Below, in pieces: positions 22,959-33,381 of a stretch of 64,000 bases of DNA. Position numbers and translations under genes: made by a program. The notes beneath the pieces were generated by a model that searched no databases, was not told the origin of the DNA, and saw nothing but the letters and a program-made list of their open reading frames with translations. Source of the stretch: Hydrangea macrophylla (lineage: Eukaryota; Streptophyta; Magnoliopsida; Cornales; Hydrangeaceae); NCBI GenBank assembly GCA_033977485.1, contig CM066985.1:76575045-76639044 (forward strand). Direction: 5' to 3'. Within the stretch, counting starts at the first letter, position 1. Each line of letters begins with the position of its first letter.

Positions 22959-25534
22959 ATGGAACATATAGACGAAGTTGCTTCGAGGCAACAACTACCG
23001 GCAGAAGTTGGGACTTCTCAATCTCAATATCACTCGCAATCTCCCTCCTTCCACTCACCCTCAGGTAACTCTCCTTGGGAAGTAGATAATAATTATACTA
23101 TCGTTGAGGAGGATAATGTGCAAGAGATGGTTGAGGAGAACTTGGAAGACAAAGTTGATGAGCCTACAGTGAACATGTGTTTTGGTAGTGTTAATGAGCT
23201 GACAAACTACTATAGAACATACGGGGCCCAAAAAGGCTTCGCTATTTGCACTAGAACTTCAAAGAAGGACCTAGATGGGGTCCAAAGATATGTTACGTTA
23301 GTATGTAGTCGATATGGAATTTCGAAGAGCACAACAAAGAATGTTTTGAAACCACGTCCGATTTCAAAAACGAATTGTGAAGCTAGGATCACGGCAACAC
23401 TAGTAAATGATGGAAAGTGGGTTGTGTCAAAAGCATTTCTTACCCATAACCATGTATTAAGTCCGGGGAAAACTCACTTCCATGTGAGTAATAGGGTAAT
23501 AAATAAGGGTACGAGAAGAAGACTTGAGCTTAATGATCGGTCTGGGATAAGAATGAGCAAGAGTATTCAATCATTGGCAGTTGAAGCGGGGGGATATGAT
23601 AATTTAGGTTTTTCCGAGAAAGATTGTCGAAACTACATTGACAAAGTAAGGCGGTTGAGATTAGGGGAGGGAGATGCTAGTGCAATTCAACGCTATTTTA
23701 TGCATGTTCAAGCCACTGATTCCAATTTTTTTTATATGATGGACTTAGACGATGAGAATAGACTAAAGAATTTATTTTGGGCAGATGGTAGACAAAGGGC
23801 AGCCTATGAGGAGTTTGGTGATGTCGTTACATTTGACACGACTTATTTAACTAACAAGTATGACATGCCATTTGCCCCTTTCGTAGGAGTCAATCACCAT
23901 GGCCAATCAACATTGTTTGGTTGTGGGTTGCTCTCAAATGAAGACACTGCCACTTTTACATGGTTGTTTAATGCATGGCTTACTTGTATGTTAGGTCGAG
24001 CTCCGCCTGCTATAATCACTGATCAAGACCGAGCCATGCGTAATGCAATAGAGATAGTGTTTCCAAATGCCCGCCATAGATGGTGTTTGTGGCATATAAT
24101 GAAGAAAATACCGGAAAAATTAAGTGGGTACAAACAATATGATAGTATTAAGTATTTTCTCGCAAATGTTGTCTATGATTCCTTAACCGTTGATGAGTTT
24201 GAAACAGGTTGGAGTGAAATGATTGACAGGTATGAACTTCATACAAATGTGTGGTTGAATGGGTTGTATCTTGAGAGGTATAGGTGGGTTCCTTGTTACG
24301 TGAAAGATTGTTTTTGGGCGGGAATGTCCACCACACAACGCAGTGAGAGCATGAATGCTTTTTTTGACAAGTACGTCAACTCAAAAACATCTTTGAAGCA
24401 GTTTGTGGAGCAATATGAAAATGCTTTAGCTGATAAGGTTAAAAAGGAGAATGATGCGAACTTAAGTTGTTACAATTCATGGATTCCCACTGTTACTCGA
24501 TATGCTATGGAAAAAGAAGTCCAAGATGTATATACAACCCCAAAGTTTAAGGAGTTTCAAGAGGAGCTAACAGGAACGATATATTGTATAGTGTTTAAGT
24601 TACATGATCATGGTTCCATTTCAGAATATGAGGTATCTGAGGATCTTGTTTTTGGAGAACGGATGAAGAGGGTAAAGTTCAAAGTGAGTATGGTGAAAGA
24701 AGAAGGAAAAGAGTGTGATTTAAAGTGTGTCTGCCATCTTTTTGAGTTTCGAGGAATATTGTGTCGTCATGCCATTGCCATTTTAATCTTGGAAGGAATT
24801 TATTCAATTCCTAGTAAATATATCATACGTAAGTGGAGGAAAGACATAAAGAGGCGTCACACCAAAGTGAGGGTCAGTTATAGTGATTGGAGCGTAACTG
24901 ATGAAGGACGTCGCTACAACCTTATGTGTAAGGCATTTTTTGACATTGCGGACATAGCAGCTGAATTTCAAGAGAAGTGTGATTATGTTATAGATGGGTT
25001 AGGTCACCTAAAGATTGGTGTAACTAAGAATGATGGTGTATGTGGTAGTAATAGTCTCCAATCAACTCCAACTCATATGTTGGGACCACCCAAATCACAA
25101 GGGAGCAAAACTATATTGAGCCCATTAGTTGTACGTAGCAAAGGACGTCCACCGTTTAAAAGGAAGGAATCCAGAGTTGAAACAATAGTACAAAGAAAAC
25201 AAAAGGGGAAGAAGGTAATTTTAATAATAAAAAGCGTTTTGTATTTGATCATGTGTTGAATTTGTGTTCAACTAATTCTATTTTTTAATTTCATAGAAAG
25301 CATTGAAAAAAGTGGATAATTCTGAGCAAGTTGTGGATATTCAAGGGACACAAGGGAGCGTTCTTATGCAAAACAATGAGACACAATTCGAGGTACTTCT
25401 AAAGTTTGCTTATAATTTGACATCATGTATTTCAAGTTTACTAGTGCTAATTGAGAGCTTGTTTGCTTTTCGTTTATTCTTTTTCATTGCAGTTGAATCA
25501 AGGATCACCAATGGAACTAAGAACCAAGGAGTAG
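22959..25534 (+). CDS. MULE transposase, FAR1-MULE-SWIM type (3 coding exons, about 797 aa)
   Basis: The first exon is open for 752 codons from ATG 22959 to the donor at 25215. Domains: FAR1 zinc-binding domain at residues about 75-170 (C116, C140, H163, H165); MULE transposase at about 285-470 with D293 in TFDTTY, D355 in IITDQD, the C376-H379 pair in RWCLWH, and QRSESMN as the likely third acidic site; SWIM zinc finger at 590-604 (CVC...CRH). Two short exons follow: 25297-25392, after acceptor TTTCATAG, and 25493-25534, after TTCATTGCAG. All three join in phase 0 and end in TAG at 25534. Without splicing the frame would stop at 25259. The protein should bind TIR or subterminal sites and cut and paste the element in the nucleus. 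FAR1/FHY3 transcription factors descend from this family. No broken codon was seen. Confidence 0.93.
25215..25296 (+). other. Predicted intron 2 of the transposase gene
   Basis: AAG|GTAATT at the left and TTTTTTAATTTCATAG at the right. The next intron is 25393-25492 (GAG|GTACTT to TTTTTCATTGCAG). Both keep the frame in phase 0, which supports them. Confidence 0.7.
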
Positions 25535-25666
25535 CAATGAGACTCTTTTGTAATTTTTTTTTTAGGGTAATGTAATATTTATTGTTGAACACTAGTTGTA
25601 TTTTGCATATGTAACATTTGGAACGGTTGTGTTGATGTATGTAAAACCATGCTAGTTTGGGGTGAT

Positions 25667-26060
25667 TTAAAGTGTATTTGTGCAGTTTTTTGTATTTGTG
25701 AAGATTGTGCAGTTTTTGGTCTCAGTTTGTGCAGTTTTTGTGCAGATTTTGTGCAATTTGTTGTGTTTGTGCAGTGTTTTGTGAAGATTTTGAGCAGTTT
25801 TTTGTGTTTGTGAAGATTGTGCAGTTTTTGGTCTCAGTTTGTACAGTTTTTGTGCAGATTTTGTGCAGTGTTTTGTGAAGATTTTGAGCAGTTTTTTGTG
25901 TTTGTGCAGGCTTTTGTCAAGAGTTTCTGCATTTTTTGTTGTGTTTGTGCAGTGTTTTGTCAAGAGTTTGTGCAGGGTTTTGTCAAGAGTTTGTGCATTT
26001 TTTGAAGTGTTTGTGCAGTGTTACGTGAAGATTTTGAGCAGTTTTTTATGAAGAATTTGA
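25667..26060 (+). repeat. GTGCAG/TTTTGTG minisatellite between the two MULE genes
   Basis: Short units such as TTTGTGCAGTTTTTTGTG and GTGAAGATTTTGAGCAG repeat across about 390 bp. A higher-order block of about 120 bp appears at 25680 and again at 25800. Overlapping ORFs on both strands (up to 98 codons, Lys/His/Thr/Asn-rich on the minus strand) come from the repeat and are not genes. It lies where the two convergent transcripts should end. Confidence 0.85.
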
Positions 26061-26142
26061 TGCAGTTTGGTATGTGTGTGGAATTTTTTTCTTATAACTT
26101 ACAACTTCCTGTTTGTTGTTGTTTGTTTTTTTTTTTTTTTTT

Positions 26143-26662
26143 ATCTTGGGCTTTTTGGGTGATTTTTTTTTTCCATTTCATGTATTTCTTTAAGATGTAC
26201 GCATCGGACTTGAAAGTTGTACAAAAAAAAGCAATTTGGAGCTTCGTTTTTCATTTTTATCTTAGCTGTGACACAAACAGATAATATCATTTGTTTACAC
26301 TAACAGATAATATTATTTGTCAACTTTAAACCACTATAACTTTATTAATTCTTGGGCTTTTTGGGTGATTTTTTTTTTCATTTCATGTATTTCTTTAAGA
26401 TCTACGCATCGGACTTGAAAGTTGTACAAAAAAAAGCAATTTGGAGCTTCGTTTTTCATTTTTATCTTAGCTGTGACACAAACAGATAATATTATCTGTT
26501 TACACTAACAGATAATATTATTTGTCAACTTTAAACCACTATAACTTTATCAATTCTTGGGCTTTTTGGGTGATTTTTTTTTTGATTTCATGTATTTCTT
26601 TAAGATCTACACATTGGATTTGAAAGTTGTCCAAAAAAAATAATTTAGAACTTCGTTTTTCA
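26143..26662 (+). repeat. Internal copies of the MULE subterminal repeat
   Basis: One partial and two full units, in the same direction as the left arm. One carries the perfect palindrome at 26481-26500, the other a decayed one at 26276-26296. Their position inside the element suggests a past duplication of TIR sequence. Confidence 0.88.
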
Positions 26663-26715
26663 TAAGCACAACCACAACCAAACTTACTGCTAAACACCAT
26701 AGCACAGCCAACAGA

Positions 26716-26838
26716 CATCAAATAAAGTCATACTAAACGCTTCCAAACCATCAAATGAAGTCATACTAAACGCTTCCAAACCATCAAATAAAGTCCTACT
26801 AAATGCTTTCAAACCATCAAATACAGTCATATATTCAA
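26716..26838. repeat. 33-bp tandem repeat, about 3.5 copies
   Basis: The unit CATCAAATAAAGTCATACTA plus AACGCTTCCAAAC repeats with a few changes. It lies in what would be the 3' UTR of the minus-strand FAR1-only gene. Confidence 0.8.
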
Positions 26839-26967
26839 ATTCATGAACCCATCACATAAAGTCATAATAATCAAAGTTTCCTCTTATTCCCAAATTTGGA
26901 TGAAATTCAAGACTTGGGGACATTCCTACATCTTTTTTTGGCTTTTGATTGTTTCTTAACTGCTTTG

Positions 26968-27312
26968 TCAATGAAATGCCCTAAGCTTTGCTTTGCAATC
27001 CATCTTTGCGGTTGGGCGCACATTTAACGGGTTGGTTGATCTACTCCTTAACGTACCACCACGAGTACACTGAAATGCCACATATCTGACGACCCCTTCC
27101 TTCTTTGTAGAGCTTCTTTTAGCCACAGCAAAACCTTTGTCTCTAGCATAATCGGCATAAAACACCATCAGCTCATCCAAAGAATCAAACTCCATCCCCT
27201 TTTTCGCCTCATCAATTTGGTTTTCTACGTCTCTTATTTGCTCCTTGTCATGATCAATTTCGATAATATCCTCATGAATGCTTACCGAACCACTTGAAAC
27301 TTCTTCTTCCAT
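26968..27312 (-). CDS. FAR1-domain-only protein (114 aa) of the MULE
   Basis: It starts at ATG 27312, four bases after an acceptor-like TATTGTAG (AG at 27318-27317). The N-terminus is acidic (MEEEVSSGSVSIHEDIIEID). From residue 42 it is a FAR1 domain: FDSLDELMVFYADYARDKGF, then VVRYVAFQCTRGG (C82) and RPTAKMDCKAKLRA (C106). It stops before the H-x-H pair, so the zinc site is incomplete. Just past the junction, another frame continues GHFIDKAVKKQSKAKKRCRN and then stops, a basic tail that looks like a nuclear signal. The gene may be the remains of an internally deleted transposase, or a deliberate short product like the FRF proteins that keep only the FAR1 domain. It is transcribed towards the transposase gene and seems to use the right TIR as promoter. 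Confidence 0.75.
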   Translation of the reverse strand: MEEEVSSGSVSIHEDIIEIDHDKEQIRDVENQIDEAKKGMEFDSLDELMVFYADYARDKGFAVAKRSSTKKEGVVRYVAFQCTRGGTLRSRSTNPLNVRPTAKMDCKAKLRAFH

Positions 27313-27530
27313 TTCTCTACAATATATAATACAATCATCAATTTATACGGATTTATATAGAGATTGCTTCAACAAATCAACATTATGTTAGCAAAATAGG
27401 TAGAAAATTCACAGAAAATAGACATTTATCCTATTATAATCGAGGGTAATGAATTAATCCTAAGAATTAATCCTATGAATTAATCCCAAGAATGTAACAC
27501 AATTGGAAAAAAAGGAAAAAAAAAAATGTT

Positions 27531-28329
27531 GTTCCTAATAGTTAGAAGAAATTGCAATTTGGCCTACATAATATGGATTCCCAAATGCATTCACTTACTT
27601 TTTTGTACAACTTTCAAGTCCGATGCGTAGATCTTAAAGAAATACATGAAATGAAAAAAAAAATCACCCAAAAAGCCCAAGAATTGATAAAGTTATAGTG
27701 GTTTAAAGTTGACAAATAATATTATCTGTTAGTGTAAACAGATAATATTATCTGTTTGTGTCACAGCTAAGATAAAAATAAAAAATGAGGTTCCAAATTG
27801 CTTTTTTTTGTACAACTTTCAAGTCCAATGCGTAGATCTCAAATAAATACATGAATTAAAAAAAATAAATCACCCAAAAAGCCCAAGAATTGATAAAGTT
27901 ATAGTGGTTTAAAGTTGACAAATAATATTATCTGTTAGTGTAAACAGATAATATTATCTGTTTGTGTCACAGCTAATAGTATTAGCAACCGTGTTCAAAT
28001 CCCATTTACAAGAGATGTATAAGTACGGCTAAAATTATCAGCAATTGATATTTGATATCATTCATACAATCAAACTTCATAAGATAAGGACAACCTGAAA
28101 TCAGATTCATTAACTAGCAACCATAAGTACATATTATACCTTGATAAAGGGCTCCTTTCAAGTGAGTTCAAACCAGTGCAATGAAACCCAAAACCATCAA
28201 CAGAAGCAAGCCAAACTCAGCATGTATCAGGAGAGATGAAAGGGGTCTTCTCTTGTACCCAAATCGTAGCAACCGAATCGCAGCCCTACATGAACGAAGA
28301 TGAATGAACCCACAGGTGTTTGCATGTGT

Positions 28330-28366
<37 letters not shown>

Positions 28367-28685
28367 AAACCTGGGGAGGGTACTCTGTTCTCTGTTCCAA
28401 ATCGCAGCAATGGTTCTCTGTTCCAAATCGCAGCTAGGTTCTCTGTCTTCTTCGCACAGTGGTTGTGAGGATGGGGACCAAATTGGAGAGAGAAAGACAA
28501 CAGCATTGGGTTGGGTATTTCTTTGATTTGGGCGGGTTTAAATTTTAACAAAAATGATTTGGGCGGGCGGGTTTTGTTTAAAAAACCGAAATGGAGAGAC
28601 ACTTAAAACTTGCACTGTTTTGTGGCCCCCACCCCTTTAGTTCGGTATATGGTTTCGGTAGAGCTCGGTGGATCTAGCAATATTG
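27531..28685 (-). repeat. Right terminal inverted repeat of the MULE
   Basis: 1155 bp, reverse copy of the left arm with one subterminal unit fewer. The perfect palindromes are at 27737-27756 and 27943-27962. The GA run is at 28331-28363. Read on the minus strand, ATCAAG|GTATAA places a splice donor at 28140/28139, the mirror of the left arm. Confidence 0.93.
28140..28640 (-). promoter_or_regulatory. Inferred right TIR promoter and non-coding first exon
   Basis: Mirror image of the left TIR promoter region. Its donor at 28139 could splice to the acceptor at 27317, giving a 5' UTR intron of about 0.8 kb for the FAR1-only gene. Confidence 0.5.
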
Positions 28686-28694
28686 AATATTTAA

Positions 28695-29236
28695 AGCCAA
28701 CCACCATAATTACAAAATGGCTAATCAAAATATCCAAAATTATGGAATGGTCAACTAGGTGGTGGCCCAAATTTATAGGTGAAGTGGCATTGGGCTGATA
28801 ATGACTTGGGCTTATGAGGGCATGTTTGAATAAATCAGTCTAGTGAGGCAGCCCAATTAATGTATGTATCTCAACCCGACTGCAGCTCGATAGTTCAAAA
28901 GTCATCTGGCTCCACCAACTTCGAACCAATCACTTGGTCCCTAATTTTTGCAATCGGTCTCATAAGTCCGAAAAAAAAATCACAATCGGCCATACACAAA
29001 TTTTAACTTTAAAAAATGCATTTTTTAGGTGCAAACATATAGTTTATACTTTATAAACAACATGAACATTGTTAATTAAAACCAACATGAAAAGTTAAAC
29101 CAACAATTAAGTTACAAAAAAACTAAGATTACAATTAAGTTACACAAAACTAGGATTAATCAAAACTCCATAAACTCCAAATTTCAACTCCATTAATCCA
29201 TGTATACTCAAGCTCCACCTCAATTCCTGAAAATGA
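28695..29236. other. Spacer, no gene seen
   Basis: No coding signal. The bases before 29237 are AT-rich with poly-A runs. Confidence 0.6.
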
Positions 29237-29461
29237 TAGAAGTTAGGGTAAATCTCACAAACACCTCCTCTACTATCACCCGTTTTTACTAATAACCCCT
29301 GAATTATTAAACCCAACAAAGACAACCCCTTATGTGTATGAACTTGACACATACAACCACTCCCATCCAAATTCTAACGACTAAATGACATGTGCCATCA
29401 CGTGACATCAATTTGATACCATATTGGATACATTTGCCCTTACTCCATTAAACTGGGTCTG

Positions 29462-29494
<33 letters not shown>
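29462..29494. repeat. (CT)n-(TA)n microsatellite
   Basis: tctctctctctctct is followed by atatatatatatat inside the MULE-type element. Confidence 0.85.
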
Positions 29495-29495
<1 letters not shown>

Positions 29496-29830
29496 GTGCA
29501 ATACATAGCCTTAATCTAACCCTCTCTGTCTATAGCACATTAATATGTTAACTTAGTTTTTCGAAGAAAAAATTCTATTAACTTAACAATTATGAATCTG
29601 TTAAGTTAATCTTACCCTTAATCTGAAGGAAACACAAATTAATCTCTTGACTGTAGAGAACCTTCGAAATTACTCTTCAAAAATGTGTGAAATCCAAATG
29701 AATACAAGACTTGTCTTCGGTACATTTCCAAAACTTGTCCCTTCTATGCCAGAGTAATTAAATTTAGGACGTAAGGAGAATTTTCAGAATACCTGTAGCT
29801 CAAGGTTTCTTCATAACTTTAAAGGTTGAA

Positions 29831-30109
29831 TTGATTCCAGATGAATTAGGGGCATGGTTTGATTTTGCTGATCGTAAATTCCCTATTCTGCCATCTCATC
29901 TGACACCAATTTATGGAGTTTTTTGCTCCTGGCAACACATATCAAATGATATCAATGAGAGATGCTGCATAATTGAGCACAAAGTCACCATCAAATTCGG
30001 TCTTGCCCTGATAAAAAAACATGCAGTTGCAGTGAAGGATAGACAATTAAAGTGGGGGATTGGGATCACAACTGGTACTAAAATACACATAATATCTCCA
30101 ACAGAGTGA
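29831..30109 (+). other. Unidentified ORF inside the MULE-type element, 92 codons
   Basis: The frame reads MIPDELGAWFDFADRKFPIL and later HKVTIKFGLALIKKHAVAVK. The composition is that of a real protein more than of random AT-rich DNA, but I do not recognise it. It may be a captured exon. It could equally be chance. Confidence 0.3.
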
Positions 30110-30589
30110 AGATTTTCAATACTCATATTATACCTGACAAGGATTGATGACGATTGGATTGATGACGATTTGAAATGCTTTTTGTTCTCAAGATTGATGA
30201 ATTCAAACCCTTTTCGTTCGCAGATCTTAGTGAAGAATCAGACCCTATTTGTGAAGAATCAAACCCTATTTGTGAAGAATCGAAACCTTCTATGCTTTCC
30301 CTCTTTATATCGTTCCTAGCCAACCCTCGTTTTCTTCTTCTCCTCCCAAACTTGGGACTGTGGTGGGAGTGTTTATATCGTGAGTGCAAATAAGGGGTCA
30401 AGGGTATATAGGGTATACGAAATATTAAAGGGGTATTTATGTCCTTTTATTACCTCCGTTATTGCCGTTAGAGCTTACAATGGCTGTGAATGATGAGGGG
30501 GTGTCTTTGTTGAGTTTAAAAGTTCAGGGGGTATTAGTAAAAATAGGTGATAGTAGAGGGGGTGTTTGTGAAATTTACCCTAGAAGTTA

Positions 30590-31875
30590 ATCAGAAAGTG
30601 ACGACATAAACAAATATTGAGAATGATCAATTTAAAGAGAAACGACGTAGAATTAGTTTTAAAATAGTACCAGATAGGTGAAAAAATTGAATCAAGAGTG
30701 GGTTTTTTTTTTCCTTCTAGAAAGAGGGCAAATAAATCCAAAAAAGAGCGGCATACTCCAGGATATTACATGAAGTTTAAAGCAAATATGCTCAAAAGGA
30801 GAATCAAGATGCTAAGACACATAAGATGGGAGTCTATCTAAGTCGAAGAAAGAGAGAGACACACATCTCCTTACAAGAGAGATACCCAAAGAGTTCCAAT
30901 TTCTTCGGGGTGATAGCTACACAATTAAAAAGGGAGTACAATAAAGAGAGATGTACAATTAAAAATAAACTTACTTTGACTCCAGCACATCAAATCAATC
31001 TAATTTTTCTTCACTGTCTAATTGAGTGGGTGAACTTCCAAACTTGTTAAAGATTCCATGTAAAGGTGTTAGGGCTTGCCAATAATCATTAAAGATATAT
31101 ATTTTTTTTATCATTTTTAAAAAGTTATTATTTTCAATTTATTTTTAAAAGAAAAGCATGTTTTTTTGAACGTTTTGAAAACCACAACTTTTAGATCATT
31201 CTTTTCAGTAAAGATCCCATTTAATGGGGTTTAGAATCCGTGACTTCAAAAAATAAAAAAAGGGTATACACTTGGTGAGTTAATAAATAAAAAAAATTCA
31301 AAATCATCTTAAAAAAAAAATCAATATCCCTTAGCAAACCATAAGCATGCTATCTCACCTTCCTTCCCTATACGTCCGCTTTGAATTCAAAACACATATT
31401 GCATTTCTCAACTTGCCCATCCTCTTTTCTCCTATGTGTAGGTTTTTTCTATTTTCTTTTTTTTTTGTACATTGATTTTTGTTTGTTCTATTTTCTTATT
31501 TTTTTTTTAAACATTAATTTTTGAGCTCATGAGTTTGTAGATTTTTTTTTGAACCCAACATGTAATCTATTCACGAAAAAGAAATCACAAACATTGTTAT
31601 TTGTTTCATTAACTTCATTTTAATCTTGTTGATGTGATTATTGGTCATCTTTAGGTCCTAATATTTGTCACTCAGTTTGCTATCAATCTATTCTTCACCC
31701 CCATGTGCTTTACTGAAGGGGCAAAAAAAACCAATCCCATGTTCTTTCCTATCTCCCATCCAAACTTTAATTTGCAAATATTTTATTTTTCCTAAAGAGT
31801 AATTTGTAAATTTTACTTGCATCTCGTCTAGAAAATAGAGTCAGGCTCAAATAGGAGTGGGTTAAGTGAACTAAC
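30590..31875. other. AT-rich spacer, no gene seen
   Basis: Homopolymer A and T runs, no domain, no clear repeat boundary. Confidence 0.6.
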
Positions 31876-32038
31876 TGAAAGAATGGAGAGTATTGTATTG
31901 TATATTGATATCATGAATATGATTACAATAGACAGCCTTAATATAGGCTAAGAGAGAAACCCAAAAAGGAAGGAAAAAAAGGGAGTACAAGGAGAGTACA
32001 AAAGTAGTACAACTGAAGTACTGTACATTATTCTAACA
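31876..32038 (-). repeat. 3' LTR of a Copia element (short)
   Basis: Read on the minus strand it starts TGTTAGAATAATGTACAGTA at 32038, just after a polypurine tract (32052-32039, GAGTTTGAGGCGGGC), and probably ends CATTCTTTCA at 31876. The inner edge is clear; the outer edge is an estimate, as the 5' LTR is missing. Confidence 0.65.
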
Positions 32039-32049
32039 GCCCGCCTCAA

Positions 32050-33190
32050 ACTCAAGGTGGTAAATGGAGATCAACTTGAGTTTGAAACCAAATCCTGAAG
32101 ACGTCCGGGTGAATGAGCTTTGGTGAAGACGTGGGCAGTCTGATCGGTGGAGAAGACTGAAGTGAGATGAATGGTACCACAAGAGAGGTGATGGCGCACA
32201 AAATGACAATCGATATCAATATGTTTTGTGCATTCATGGAAGACATCATTGTGGGCAATTTGAATAGCACTTTGGTTATCACAATGAATGGTTGTAGCAG
32301 TGGAATGATTGACCCCCATGTCTTCAAGCAACCACTGTAGCTAGAGAAGTTCCTAAGTCACATCAGCAAGAGCACGATATTCAACTTCTATACTTGATCG
32401 GGCAACAACAATCTGTTTCTTGCTACGCCATGAGATAAGAGAGTCACCCAAGAAGAAACAATACCCAGTGGTGGAACGGCGGTCAGTAGGATCGCCTACC
32501 CAATCTGTATCTGAGTAAGTACGTAGCTCAAGAGAAGAGTGAGCAGAGAAGTGAAGACTATGAAACAGAATCCCCTTGATATATCTGAGGATACGAAGAA
32601 CTACTGCATAATGGGTAGAACGAGGAGCAGAAAGAAACTAACTTACAATATGAACAACATAGGAGATATCAGGTCTGGTAACTGTCAGATAAACGAGACT
32701 TCCAACCAGTTGTCGATATAAAGTGGGATCATCCAAGAGTGTACCATCCATAGGAGTGAGCCTATAGTTAGGCTTGAGAGGAGTGGTGCTAGTCTTGTTA
32801 TCTGTAAGTCCTGCCCGTCTAAGTAAGTTAGAGGCATACTTAGCTTGAGAAACATAGTATCTGTCAGAACTGGAAGTGATCTCAAGACCCAAAAAATAAT
32901 TAAGCTTGCTAAGATCTTTCATTTCAACATGTTGGCTGAGATGGGTTTTGAGATCCAAGATGCCAGATGTATCATCTCTGGTGATAATCATGTCATCAAC
33001 ATAGAGGAGAAGAAAGATAATGCCCTGGTCAGTTCTGCGGATAAAAAGAGCCGAATTATATGAGCTGACTGTGAACCCAAACCGTTCAACAATAGTGCTG
33101 AACTTTGCAAACCAAGCACGGGGAGCTTGCTTAAGACCATAGAGAACCCGACAGAGTTTACAAACTTGATGAGATGATGATTATTGATCT
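32050..33190 (-). pseudogene. Ty1/Copia RT-RNase H relic
   Basis: On the minus strand, from right to left: LCRVLYGLKQAPRAWF-like sequence at about 33150-33105, the catalytic YVDD at about 33000, then ILDLKTHLSQHVEMKDLSKL, NYFLGLEI and LVGSLVYLTVTRPDISYVV (to 32638). RNase H follows: TDWVGDPTDRRSTTGYCFFL, ARSSIEVEYRALADV, then TIHCDNQSAIQIAHNDVFHE and ending by 32071. There are at least three stops (near 32640 and two near 32345-32360). The integrase, protease and gag parts are absent, so the element is 5'-truncated. Confidence 0.88.
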
Positions 33191-33381
33191 TGTCAAAATC
33201 AAGATATAAAAGTATGCTTAACTTATGCTTTACTTTCAAAAGATTTGCAGTGTGGAAGTAAAGGTCGAGCCCACAGAGATTGAATACTACGCACTTTAAT
33301 TTTTAAAACCTAAATTTAGTTAATTAAGAAAAACGGATTTTGGATTTAATTTGAATTAAACTAATAACAATAAAAGTAAAT
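33191..33381. other. Junction between Copia and Tat-like relics, unidentified
   Basis: The Copia frame ends at about 33190 and the Tat-like protease frame ends at 33382. The 190 bp between (with GGTCGAGCCCACAGAGATTG) match neither. Confidence 0.5.

Larger units (their letters stand above)
21187..28685 (+). mobile_element. Autonomous-type Mutator-like element (MULE) with two convergent FAR1 genes, 7.5 kb
   Basis: Perfect 9-bp target duplications, AATATTTAA, flank the element at 21178-21186 and 28686-28694. Both ends start CAATATTGCTAGATCCACCG. The inverted arms cover 21187-22551 and 27531-28685 and are nearly identical. The element holds an intact FAR1-MULE-SWIM transposase gene on the plus strand and a short FAR1-only gene on the minus strand, pointing at each other as mudrA and mudrB do in maize MuDR. 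Between them lie a minisatellite and more copies of the subterminal repeat. Intact transposase, intact termini and a perfect duplication suggest recent activity. Confidence 0.95.
29246..30580. mobile_element. MULE-type element with 9-bp TSD, possible Pack-MULE, 1.3 kb
   Basis: A perfect 9-bp duplication, TAGAAGTTA, flanks it at 29237-29245 and 30581-30589. The left end is GGGTAAATCTCACAAACACC and the right end in reverse is GGGTAAATTTCACAAACACC. The inverted arms stay similar for roughly 100 bp (CTACTATCACC, CAACAAAGACA). There is no transposase. The middle holds exon-like sequence (29831-30109; 30175-30393) that may be captured from host genes. Confidence 0.88.

Noticed and set aside
25667..26284. 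ORFs on both strands over the minisatellite
   Set aside because: Low-complexity translations of a tandem repeat in several frames at once.
26716..26838. CRISPR-like direct repeats
   Set aside because: Units are contiguous 33-bp tandem copies without unique spacers, and this is a plant nuclear sequence.
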